Shown here one piece after another: positions 25,315-32,947 of a DNA stretch of 62,237 nucleotides. The stretch is taken from the NCBI GenBank assembly GCA_017415765.1, contig JAFQED010000026.1, positions 1-62,237 on the forward strand. Direction: 5' to 3'. Position 1 is the stretch's first letter. The number at the start of each line of letters is the position of its first letter. The translations under genes were made by a program, and so were the position numbers. The DNA comes from Desulfovibrio sp. Lineage in GTDB: Bacteria; Desulfobacterota; Desulfovibrionia; Desulfovibrionales; Desulfovibrionaceae. Under the pieces are notes generated by a model. That model searched no databases. It had not been told where the DNA came from and saw only the letters and a list, made by a program, of their open reading frames with translations.

Positions 25315-25725
25315 ATGCCTACCATCAGTGCACGCTATCTGGGTGATCTACGGGTAGAATGTACCCATAACCAAAGCGGTACAACCATCATCACTGATGC
25401 CCCGGTGGACAACAACGGCAAGGGCGAAGCCTTCTCTCCCACCGACCTTTGCGCCACAGCACTGGGCACCTGCGCCATGACCATTATGGGCATTTACTGT
25501 AAAAATCATGGCGTTGACATGACTGGTGTACGGATGGAAATCAACAAAAGCATGAGTGCCAACCCGCGCCGCATAGGCAAGCTGGAAATCATCTTTGATA
25601 TGACAGCTCGTGCCTACAGCGAAAAGGAAAAAAGCGTACTGGAGCGGGCCGCACATACCTGCCCAGTCCATTTGAGTCTGCACCCGGATGTAGAGCAGGT
25701 CTTCAGCTTCCGCTGGCAGGAATAA
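25315..25725 (+). CDS. OsmC/Ohr family peroxide-stress protein
   Basis: 136 residues from the ATG at 25315, preceded by CGGAGAA. The two redox Cys of the OsmC/Ohr fold are present: one in the helix FSPTDLCATALGTCAMTIMG and one in AAHTCPVHLSLHP. These enzymes reduce organic hydroperoxides with dithiol cofactors. The first helix carries a second Cys (DLC), which is seen in some members of the YhfA-like branch. The gene is alone, with a palindrome in its leader. Confidence 0.88.
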   Translation: MPTISARYLGDLRVECTHNQSGTTIITDAPVDNNGKGEAFSPTDLCATALGTCAMTIMGIYCKNHGVDMTGVRMEINKSMSANPRRIGKLEIIFDMTARAYSEKEKSVLERAAHTCPVHLSLHPDVEQVFSFRWQE

Positions 25726-25774
25726 TCTGAACTATCTGAGAAATAAGCTGTAGTAGTTCAGACGTATCCTGACT

Positions 25775-25797
25775 ATTGGCTCTTTTGATGAGCCAAT
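25775..25797 (+). terminator. Hairpin between osmC and the M23 peptidase gene
   Basis: ATTGGCTC, loop TTTTGAT, GAGCCAAT, beginning about 50 bases after the osmC stop and ending 24 bases before the next start codon. There is no T-run, so it may be a leader structure rather than a terminator. Confidence 0.35.
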
Positions 25798-25820
25798 TGT
25801 CTGGCTGGAGGAGTTGAGCC

Positions 25821-27143
25821 ATGCGTAAAAAAAGTATCTTCCCGACCTTTCTGATGTTTTTTATTGTCGCTCTGCTGGGCGCGGGCGGTTATGCCTTTTT
25901 TAAGGATCTGGATGGGCCGCTGGTGGAGGTTGCCCCCAAAAACGGACGCGTTTCTGCCAATACCGATATTACCCTGCAAATGCAGGATCCATCGGGTATC
26001 CGGTCTGTTACAGTGGGTATTCGCCGCAACAACGTCCTGAGTGTCATTTACAGCAAGCACTATGATGAGCACCTGCCCCAGCGCGAGGCAGCCTTCTCCC
26101 TCAAGGACAGCAAGCTGCGCGAAGGAGCATTTGATCTGGAAATCCGCGCCACAGATGCTTCCCTGGCAGGCTTTGGTCAGGGGAACACACGCACCGTGCA
26201 GATTCCCATGCGCCTTGATTCGCAGCCGCCGCGCATTTCCGTCAAAACCTTGCCCCCCAATATCCGGCGTGGGGGGGCAGCAGTTATCCGCTATGTGGCT
26301 GATGAAGAGCTGCGCTCCAGTGGGGTGCTGATTGCCGGCTACTTTGTGCCGGGCTATCTGCAAAAGGATGGCAGCCATATCTGCTTCTTTCCCTTCCCCT
26401 ACAGTATGACTGCAAGCCAGTTCAAAAACGCACTGGAAATCACTGCCACGGATCTTGCTGGTAATGTCAGTAAAAGCCGCCTCAGTGTCAGTGCGTTGGA
26501 ACGTAATTTTACCAGCGACAAAATCACCCTGACCGACAAGTTTTTGCTTTCCGTACAGCAAAAACTGCACAACCTTGCCCCGCAAGGGCTGGATCCACTG
26601 AGCTGCTATCTTTATATCAACAAGGACGTACGGGCAGCCAATGTGCGACAGCTTTTTGAAATCAGCAAGGATACCGCCTCAGCCATGCTTTGGAGCGGTA
26701 CCTTTGCGCGTCTGCCCCGCTCCGCATCCCGTGCGGGCTATGGAGACCACCGTTTTTTCTATTATCAGGACAAGTTGGTGGGCGAAGCCTATCACCTGGG
26801 CTTTGACCTTGCCTCTGTGCGCCACGCTCCTATCCCTGCGGCCAACAGCGGGCGGGTCGTCTTTACCGGCGAGGTAGGCATCTACGGCAATCTAGTGGTC
26901 ATCGACCACGGGCTTGGCCTGATGTCGCTCTACTCACACCTGAACGATATTATCGTGAAAAGCGGTGAGCTTGTCAGCAAGGGACAAACCATCGGGCATA
27001 CCGGCACAACTGGTCTGGCCTTTGGAGACCATCTCCATTTGGGCATCCTTGTAGGAGGTATGGAAGTCACCCCGCTGGAATGGATAGACGCCAAGTGGAT
27101 ACGCGACAATATCACCGGTCGGCTCAAGGCATCAGGCTTTTGA
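25821..27143 (+). CDS. Membrane-anchored M23 (LytM) peptidase
   Basis: 440 residues with an N-terminal membrane helix (about 6-28, FPTFLMFFIVALLGAGGYAF) and a large periplasmic part. Residues 35-240 form two or more Ig-like or beta-sandwich domains (DPSGIRSVTVGIRRN, EITATDLAGNVSKS). The C-terminal M23 domain has the zinc ligands H and D in YHLGFDLAS, the SxYSHL strand (LMSLYSHLND) and the G-DHLHLGI motif. Such enzymes cut peptide crosslinks in peptidoglycan and act in cell shape or division. All catalytic residues appear intact. A strong terminator follows. Confidence 0.9.
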   Translation: MRKKSIFPTFLMFFIVALLGAGGYAFFKDLDGPLVEVAPKNGRVSANTDITLQMQDPSGIRSVTVGIRRNNVLSVIYSKHYDEHLPQREAAFSLKDSKLREGAFDLEIRATDASLAGFGQGNTRTVQIPMRLDSQPPRISVKTLPPNIRRGGAAVIRYVADEELRSSGVLIAGYFVPGYLQKDGSHICFFPFPYSMTASQFKNALEITATDLAGNVSKSRLSVSALERNFTSDKITLTDKFLLSVQQKLHNLAPQGLDPLSCYLYINKDVRAANVRQLFEISKDTASAMLWSGTFARLPRSASRAGYGDHRFFYYQDKLVGEAYHLGFDLASVRHAPIPAANSGRVVFTGEVGIYGNLVVIDHGLGLMSLYSHLNDIIVKSGELVSKGQTIGHTGTTGLAFGDHLHLGILVGGMEVTPLEWIDAKWIRDNITGRLKASGF

Positions 27144-27153
27144 TGCAGAACAC

Positions 27154-27191
27154 AAAAAGGCTCCATTGCCCGTGCAGTGGAGCCTTTTTTT
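27154..27191. terminator. Bidirectional rho-independent terminator
   Basis: AAAAAGGCTCCATTGC, loop CCGT, GCAGTGGAGCC, then seven T. The A-run on the left serves as a T-run for the leftward gene that ends at 27219, so it terminates both convergent units. Confidence 0.85.
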
Positions 27192-27218
27192 CATGGTGAT
27201 TTTCAGGAAGATGGAAAA

Positions 27219-27512
27219 CTACTCCTGCGGAGGCAGCTCGCGACCGCCTTCCTCCAGTTTTTGCAGATACTTGTCACGGCAGTCGTAGCTGCAAAAATGA
27301 TATATCCTGTCACCATCGCGCACCGAGATATTACCATCTACGGCAACATAGGCCCCACACTGTGGATCCTTGACCATTTCACCGGCAGCGACCTTACGTT
27401 CTACCTCGGCGGCGTCTTCTTCCTTACTGGCCTTCTTTTTTTTGAGGACATCATTGGCAAACAGGCGATACAGCACATAAGCGGCCACAATCAAAATCAA
27501 CCATTTCCACAT
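27219..27512 (-). CDS. Small membrane-anchored YHS-like metal-binding protein
   Basis: 97 residues from the ATG at 27510-27512 with AAAGGAG upstream. An N-terminal helix (MWKWLILIVAAYVLYRLFA) is followed by a Lys/Glu-rich linker. A small domain with MVKDPQCGAYV and HFCSYDCRDKYL follows: three Cys and a His in the pattern of YHS/TRASH domains, which bind metals or reduced species. Similar small proteins are widespread in deltaproteobacteria, often annotated only as hypothetical. Its function is unknown. Confidence 0.7.
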   Translation of the reverse strand: MWKWLILIVAAYVLYRLFANDVLKKKKASKEEDAAEVERKVAAGEMVKDPQCGAYVAVDGNISVRDGDRIYHFCSYDCRDKYLQKLEEGGRELPPQE

Positions 27513-27602
27513 GGGGCATAACTCCTTTGGCCTTGCAGACAGGTACACCTTGCGGGCGTCTGCCCGCCGCGTACTGAAACCTAGCACAGAGGCCGCACGC
27601 CG

Positions 27603-28118
27603 TCACTGAAAAATTCTGCTTCCTTCGCGCCGATAACTGAGCCGGGCTAGCCAGGCTTCCACCGGCTTGCCAGCAACCGCAAGGCCGGGGACAATTTCTG
27701 CCAGAGGCTCCAGCACAAAGGCCCGCTGGGTCATGCGCGGGTGCGGCAGGGTGCAGAAGGGTGTCTCCAGCCGCAGTGCGTCAAACAACAGTAGGTCAAT
27801 ATCGATACAGCGCGGCCCGTAGCGCAAGGCCGGATCAGTGCTGCGGACGCGCCCAAGCCGCGCTTCCAGCTCCAGCAAATCCCGCAGTAAGGCTTCGGGC
27901 TGATAGCGCGCCCCAAGCCAGAGTTGCACCACCTGATTCCTGAACCATGGCTGTTCTGCGTGATCCTGTGGTTCTGTCATATAGACGGACGAGGCACATA
28001 CAAGACGCACATCTGCCAATGCGGCCAAGCCCTTGCGGGCCAGGGCCAGATTACCCTCGGCATCGCCAAGGTTGGAACCAAGGCAAACAAAGGCGGTATG
28101 ATCGGGATGTGTTGACAT
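27603..28118 (-). CDS. folK: 2-amino-4-hydroxy-6-hydroxymethyldihydropteridine pyrophosphokinase
   Basis: 171 residues from the ATG at 28116-28118. HPPK signatures are plain: the N-terminal FVCLGSNLGDAEGNL, VYMTEPQ, PWFRNQVV, and the central RYGPRCIDIDLLLFD followed by LPHPRMTQRAFVLEPLAEI. The enzyme moves pyrophosphate from ATP to the pterin in folate synthesis, in the cytosol. Length fits the family (about 160). It diverges from the Xer gene. Confidence 0.95.
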   Translation of the reverse strand: MSTHPDHTAFVCLGSNLGDAEGNLALARKGLAALADVRLVCASSVYMTEPQDHAEQPWFRNQVVQLWLGARYQPEALLRDLLELEARLGRVRSTDPALRYGPRCIDIDLLLFDALRLETPFCTLPHPRMTQRAFVLEPLAEIVPGLAVAGKPVEAWLARLSYRREGSRIFQ

Positions 28119-28154
28119 TTTGCTATCTTGCCCCAAGCCCCCCTGACAAGACAA

Positions 28155-28174
28155 GCCCCTTGCCCGCAAGGGGC
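28155..28174. other. Perfect hairpin between folK and the Xer gene
   Basis: GCCCCTTG, loop CCCG, CAAGGGGC, 20 bases before the Xer start codon, in the short divergent gap. It may hold a leader structure affecting recombinase translation. No T-run follows on either strand. Confidence 0.4.
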
Positions 28175-28194
28175 AAGCACGGTAGCATGGTCAT

Positions 28195-29109
28195 ATGAAT
28201 GGTACAGCCCCTTCCCTGCAAGATCTCCTCTCCCCCTGGCGGGACGCCTTGCTGGCCCAGCGTGGACTTTCGCCCCGCACGGTGGAATCCTACGGGCAGG
28301 ACATCGAAAACTTTTTCCTTTTTCAGCAGGAGCTGCATTCCAATGGGGTGGCAGGTACGCCGCCCGATGAACAGGAGATATTCCTCTATCTGGCATGGCT
28401 CAGGGCACGGGGGCACAACGGGCGCACGGTGGCGCGCCGCCTTTCGGCCCTCCGTGCCTTTTTTACCTATGCTGTAGAGGAAGGCATCCTCCCAAAAAAT
28501 CCGGCCACATTGCTAGAAAATCCCAAGCTGCCCCAATACCTGCCGGAAGTCCTCAGTCAGGAGGAAGTGACCGCCCTGCTGGCCCAACCCGATATGACAG
28601 AAAAAAGCGGTATGCGTGACCGCTGCGTCCTTGAGCTTCTCTACGCGGCTGGACTACGTGTTTCGGAGCTTTGCCAGGTGCAGCTGACAGACCTCGACCT
28701 TCAGGGGGGGCTGGTTCGGGTTTTTGGCAAGGGAGCCAAGGAACGGTTGGTGCCCCTGCACCAGCTGGCCCAAAGTCTGCTGGCGGACTATCTGCACCAG
28801 TGGCGGCCCCTCTTTTCCCCCAAGGACAGACATCTGCTTGTCAGCAGGCAAGGCCGTGGTCTGAGCCGCCAATACGTCTGGAAAATCATCAAAAAGTACG
28901 CCCTGGCCGCAGGGATTCACCGCCCCATCTCTCCCCACACCCTGCGGCACACCTTTGCCACCCACCTGCTGGAGGGGGGGGCCGACCTGCGGGCTGTGCA
29001 AATGCTGCTGGGCCATGCCGACATCAGTGCCACGGAAATTTATACCCATGTACAGGCCGAGCGACTGCGCGGCATCCACCGCCAGTTCCACCCCCGGAGT
29101 CAGGCGTGA
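28195..29109 (+). CDS. XerC/XerD-type tyrosine recombinase
   Basis: 304 residues. The N-terminal SAM-like domain (LLSPWRDALLAQRGLSPRTV) and the catalytic domain are complete: R155 in AAGLRVSEL, the H-x-L-R-H box at 248-252 (HTLRHTFATHLLEGGADLRA), and the nucleophile Y283 in IYTHV. Xer proteins resolve chromosome dimers at dif with a partner and FtsK. Whether this is XerC or XerD cannot be settled from one copy; the C-terminal sequence is closer to XerD. The stop overlaps the next start by four bases. Confidence 0.9.
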   Translation: MNGTAPSLQDLLSPWRDALLAQRGLSPRTVESYGQDIENFFLFQQELHSNGVAGTPPDEQEIFLYLAWLRARGHNGRTVARRLSALRAFFTYAVEEGILPKNPATLLENPKLPQYLPEVLSQEEVTALLAQPDMTEKSGMRDRCVLELLYAAGLRVSELCQVQLTDLDLQGGLVRVFGKGAKERLVPLHQLAQSLLADYLHQWRPLFSPKDRHLLVSRQGRGLSRQYVWKIIKKYALAAGIHRPISPHTLRHTFATHLLEGGADLRAVQMLLGHADISATEIYTHVQAERLRGIHRQFHPRSQA

Positions 29110-31778
29110 GCGCGAAGCAAACTCTCATCACCAGCCATGCCAACGCCGATTTTGATGCCTTTGCTGCCATGCTGGCGGCCAGGAGGCTTTATACCCCCTG
29201 TGTACTGCTCTTCCCCGGTACACAGGAGCGCGGCCTACAAAAGGTTTTTACTACCCTGCCTCCAGACACTTTCGATTTTCAGGAACACGCATCCCTGCAT
29301 TGGGAAGGTTTCGACCGCCTTGTTCTGGTGGATACCCGACAGCGCAGCCGAATACACCATGTTGCCCCCCTGCTGGAACGCCCCGACCTGCATGTGGAAG
29401 TGTGGGACCATCACCCGGCATCGGGTGATGACGTACCGGCCCATACCCTGCACCATGCCGACACAGGCGCAGTCACCAGTCTGCTGGTACAGGCATTGAG
29501 GGAGAAGGGCATCACACTCTCTGTCAGAGAGGCTACCCTCCTTGGGCTTGGTATTTATGGGGACACCGGCTCCTTTACTTACTCTTCCACCACAACACAG
29601 GATTTTGCAGCAGCAGCGTGGCTGCTGGAACAGGGTATGGACGTGAATGCCCTGGGAGAGATGGCCGCGCATGAGCTGACCAGCCTGCACATCCACGCCC
29701 TGAACAGCCTGCTGGAGTCGGCCCGCACATATTCCATCAACTCCATCAGTGTAGTGCTGGCCGAAGCCTCCATGGAGCACTATCTTGGGGATTTTGCCCA
29801 TCTGGCCCACCGCCTGATGGAAATGGAAAAATTTTCGGTACTCTTTGCCATTGGCATCATGGGTGACAGGATACAGGTGGTGGCCCGTAGTCGCAGTGAC
29901 AAGATCAACGTGGGGGACATTTGCGTGGAGCTTGGCGGGGGCGGCCATACCTATGCCGCCTCGGCCTCGGTGCGGGGCATGACCCTGCATGAGGTGCGCG
30001 AAACTATCCTGCGCCAGATCCATGGACAGTCTGCCCCGCGCAAAACCGCCGGGGACTATATGTCCAGCCCTGCCGTAGGGGTGGAAGCCACTGGCAGCAT
30101 CCGTGAGGCCGATGAACTGATGCTGCACTTTGGGCTCAAGGCTGTGCCGGTGTTTGCCCCGGGCAGCCGCCGTTGTATCGGCTTACTGGATGCCCAGACG
30201 GCATCTCGCGCCAGTGCCCACGGACTGGGTACTTCCCCGGTAGAAGACTATATGCGCCGCCATGTACAAACTCTCGCGCCCACAGCCAGCCTCAAGGAAT
30301 TGACGGGCATTATTGTGGGTGCACGCCAGCGGCTGGTACCCATTGTGGAGAATGAAAGTGTCATTGGTGTAGTCACCCGCACAGACCTGATCAACCTGTT
30401 TACTGAAGAACCGGGCATCATTCTTGATAAAAGTGCTGCAACCCAGGCCAAGGCCCGCAACCTTGGCAAGCTCATGCAGGATCGTTTACCTGCCACGCTG
30501 CGCGCCCGCCTGACGCTGGCAGGCAGGCTGGGACGCAAGCTCGGCCTGCCGGTTTATGTTGTAGGGGGCTTTGTACGTGACCTTTTGCTGGATTGCCCCA
30601 ACCATGACATCGATCTTGTGGTGGAAGGCAACGGCATCGCGCTGGCCAAGGCTCTGGCAGAGGAGCTTGGTGGTCGGGTACGCGAGCACCAGAAGTTCCT
30701 GACTTCCGTGGTCATCTTTACGGACGAGGATGGGCACGAGGAGCGCATTGACGTGGCCACGGCCCGGCTGGAGTATTATGAATATCCTGCCGCTCTGCCC
30801 ACCGTGGAACTTTCGTCAATCAAAATGGATCTCTTTCGCCGCGACTTTTCCATCAACTCGCTGGCCGTACGACTGGACAGTGAACCCTTTGGGCAACTGG
30901 TAGATTTTTTTGGCGGACAGCGCGACATCAAGGATCGCATTATCCGTGTCCTGCACACCCTGAGCTTTGTGGAAGACCCTACTCGCTGTCTGCGAGCCGT
31001 GCGTTTTGAGCAGCGGTACAAATTCCGTCTGAGTGCCGGCGCAGAAAAACTTGTGCGCAACGCCCTTTCACTCAACCTGATGGAACGGCTTTCGCCCCCA
31101 CGTCTCTTTAATGAGTACCAGCATCTGTGTGATGAGGCTGACCCCCCGGCCTGTTTCTTTCGGCTGGAGCAACTGGGCATCCTGCAAGCTATTGTCCCGC
31201 AGCTCAGCCTGACACCCAATCGGCGCGAAATTTTGCACAAGACCCGCGAAATGCTGGCATGGTACCGTCTGCTCTATTTCGATGAGACTGCACGGGCATG
31301 GATCGTCTATTTCCTCGCCCTGAACCACAACTTCAGCTACGCGGAAACGTCCCTGCATTTCAAGCAGCTAGGTCTCCCCTCAAGCATCAGGGATGAGCTG
31401 ATGCAACAGCGGGAACAGATGCGCGCAGTCCTGCCCCGCCTAGGTCAGTGGCAGGAGCAGGAGCAAAAGGGGGAGGCCCGTGTCAGCGTCCTGTATGAAC
31501 TGCTCCGGCCAGTCTGGCTGGAAAGTCTGCTCCATATGATGGCTGCCACGTCCAATGCCGGGCTGCAAAAAACCCTCTCCCGCTACATCACCCAGTGGCG
31601 GCATGAAAAAGCCGACATCAACGGTGCAGACCTGCGGCGGCTTGGACTGGAGCCTGGGCCGCTCTATGGCAGTCTGCTCAAGCAGGTGCTGGCCGCCAAA
31701 CTGGACGGTGAGGCACCAAACGCCAAAAGCCAGCTGGCCCTTGTGCGAAGCATACTGGCCGCTGCGACGCGGCCCTGA
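29106..31778 (+). CDS. DHH-CBS-tRNA nucleotidyltransferase fusion (CCA/A-adding enzyme type)
   Basis: 890 residues from a GTG start overlapping the recombinase stop (GTGA). Domains in order: DHH phosphoesterase (about 1-200: SHANADFDAFAAMLAAR, DHHPASGDD) with DHHA1 (about 215-315, ending ELGGGGHTYAASASV); two CBS domains (about 320-435); then a class II nucleotidyltransferase head (LPVYVVGGFVRDLLLDCPNHDIDLVVEG) and the RNA-binding and helical tail. The pattern is that of CBS-containing A-adding enzymes of deltaproteobacteria and Aquifex-like bacteria, which may combine 3' end repair of tRNA with a nanoRNase-like domain. The DHH aspartates look intact. Confidence 0.9.
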   Translation: MSAKQTLITSHANADFDAFAAMLAARRLYTPCVLLFPGTQERGLQKVFTTLPPDTFDFQEHASLHWEGFDRLVLVDTRQRSRIHHVAPLLERPDLHVEVWDHHPASGDDVPAHTLHHADTGAVTSLLVQALREKGITLSVREATLLGLGIYGDTGSFTYSSTTTQDFAAAAWLLEQGMDVNALGEMAAHELTSLHIHALNSLLESARTYSINSISVVLAEASMEHYLGDFAHLAHRLMEMEKFSVLFAIGIMGDRIQVVARSRSDKINVGDICVELGGGGHTYAASASVRGMTLHEVRETILRQIHGQSAPRKTAGDYMSSPAVGVEATGSIREADELMLHFGLKAVPVFAPGSRRCIGLLDAQTASRASAHGLGTSPVEDYMRRHVQTLAPTASLKELTGIIVGARQRLVPIVENESVIGVVTRTDLINLFTEEPGIILDKSAATQAKARNLGKLMQDRLPATLRARLTLAGRLGRKLGLPVYVVGGFVRDLLLDCPNHDIDLVVEGNGIALAKALAEELGGRVREHQKFLTSVVIFTDEDGHEERIDVATARLEYYEYPAALPTVELSSIKMDLFRRDFSINSLAVRLDSEPFGQLVDFFGGQRDIKDRIIRVLHTLSFVEDPTRCLRAVRFEQRYKFRLSAGAEKLVRNALSLNLMERLSPPRLFNEYQHLCDEADPPACFFRLEQLGILQAIVPQLSLTPNRREILHKTREMLAWYRLLYFDETARAWIVYFLALNHNFSYAETSLHFKQLGLPSSIRDELMQQREQMRAVLPRLGQWQEQEQKGEARVSVLYELLRPVWLESLLHMMAATSNAGLQKTLSRYITQWRHEKADINGADLRRLGLEPGPLYGSLLKQVLAAKLDGEAPNAKSQLALVRSILAAATRP

Positions 31779-31846
31779 GGTATGTGCATGGATATGCAGA
31801 TTTTTGGCTTGCCCGAAAGGCCGGGAGCGTGTATCCTACTCCAATC

Positions 31847-32353
31847 ATGAGACAGATTTGGGCACCGTGGCGCATTGATTACATCCTGGGCCCCAAGCCG
31901 GATCGTTGTGTCTTTTGTCTGCCGGATACAACAGCAGAAGATACTGAACGTCTGGTACTCTACAGAGGACATCGGGCTTTTGTGATCATGAACAAATATC
32001 CGTACACAAGCGGGCATCTCATGGTTTGTCCATACAGGCACGTCATGGCCCTGGCAGACTTGGGGAAAGAAGAAACCCATGAAGTCATGGATCTGGTACA
32101 GGAATGCAGCAGCATCCTCACCAAGTGCTTCAGGTGCGAGGGCATCAATGTTGGGCTTAATCAGGGCCAGGCTGCGGGTGCAGGCATCAGGGAGCACCTG
32201 CATTTCCATCTGGTACCGCGATGGAATGGAGATTCCTCCTTCATGGCCGTCTTTGACGAGGTTCGCACCATGCCGGAGCATCTCAGCCGTACATATGAAC
32301 GCCTGAAACCCGCTTTTGCAGTTTTGCAGTCCCCATACGGTTCATCGGAGTAA
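31847..32353 (+). CDS. HIT-family nucleotide hydrolase or phosphorylase
   Basis: 168 residues from the ATG at 31847. The start MRQIWAPWRIDYILGPK and the C-x-F-C pair (RCVFC) match the AP4A-phosphorylase-like branch of HIT proteins. The histidine triad is HLHFHLV, with H117, H119 and H121. These enzymes split dinucleoside polyphosphates or related compounds. A weak ribosome site precedes the start. It is grouped with, but 68 bases after, the nucleotidyltransferase gene. Confidence 0.9.
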   Translation: MRQIWAPWRIDYILGPKPDRCVFCLPDTTAEDTERLVLYRGHRAFVIMNKYPYTSGHLMVCPYRHVMALADLGKEETHEVMDLVQECSSILTKCFRCEGINVGLNQGQAAGAGIREHLHFHLVPRWNGDSSFMAVFDEVRTMPEHLSRTYERLKPAFAVLQSPYGSSE

Positions 32354-32426
32354 CAAGCCTTGTCCCGTGCAAGGATGTGGTTGTGAGCAATTTTTCAGGA
32401 ACCAGACAGATTTCAGGAGAAAACGT

Positions 32427-32882
32427 ATGAGGTATATCAAAGTTCTGTTGCTGGCAGTGCTTTTCTTTCTGGCCTTGATTTTCTTCTTCCAGAATCAGGC
32501 TGCCCTGTCGCAGAAGATGGCATTGACGCTCCATCTTTTCTTCCTGCCGGCCATGACATCCATAGAACTCCCCTTCTACTTCCTTGTAATTTCAGCTTTT
32601 TTCATTGGGGTACTCCTGGCAGTCTCTTTCCTTGCGTGGGAAAAGTTCACCACCTCTGCCAAACTGATGAAAACCAAATGGCGTGTCAGCTCGCTTGAAC
32701 GCGAAGTGGAAAAGCTCCGCAAGCAGGTGGAAAGTGTCCCCCAGGCTACCCGCAAGTTCTTCCACCGCAGTAAGCCGCAGGAAGCCGCCCCGGCCAGTGC
32801 CGTACAGGACAAGTCGGCACAGCCCGAAACCAAGGCCGCTTCGGTTGACGACATCGTCGCGCCAGACCCTGACAAGGCCTAG
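32427..32882 (+). CDS. LapA/DUF1049-domain membrane protein
   Basis: 151 residues from the ATG at 32427, with AGGAGA upstream. Two transmembrane helices (about 4-22, then 45-72) flank a short loop (FFQNQAALSQKMALTLHLFF), which is the LapA pattern. A cytosolic coiled coil (SSLEREVEKLRKQVES) and an Ala/Lys-rich tail follow. In E. coli LapA works with LapB in control of lipopolysaccharide synthesis; the same role here is only possible. A terminator follows. Confidence 0.75.
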   Translation: MRYIKVLLLAVLFFLALIFFFQNQAALSQKMALTLHLFFLPAMTSIELPFYFLVISAFFIGVLLAVSFLAWEKFTTSAKLMKTKWRVSSLEREVEKLRKQVESVPQATRKFFHRSKPQEAAPASAVQDKSAQPETKAASVDDIVAPDPDKA

Positions 32883-32899
32883 GCCACTCCCGATGGTAC

Positions 32900-32927
32900 G
32901 CGCCCGGTTCGCCGGGCGCATTTTTTT
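32900..32927 (+). terminator. Rho-independent terminator before mutS
   Basis: GCGCCCGG, loop TTCG, CCGGGCGC, then A and seven T. A textbook structure, 18 bases after the LapA-type stop. Confidence 0.9.
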
Positions 32928-32947
32928 CACCCTGCCCCGCCCCTGCC

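Noticed and set aside
28671..29105. Upstream extension of the DHH-CBS-nucleotidyltransferase frame into the Xer gene
   Set aside because: The extension is Pro/Gly/Arg-rich and out of frame within the recombinase; the GTG at 29106 in the GTGA overlap fits the DHH domain start.
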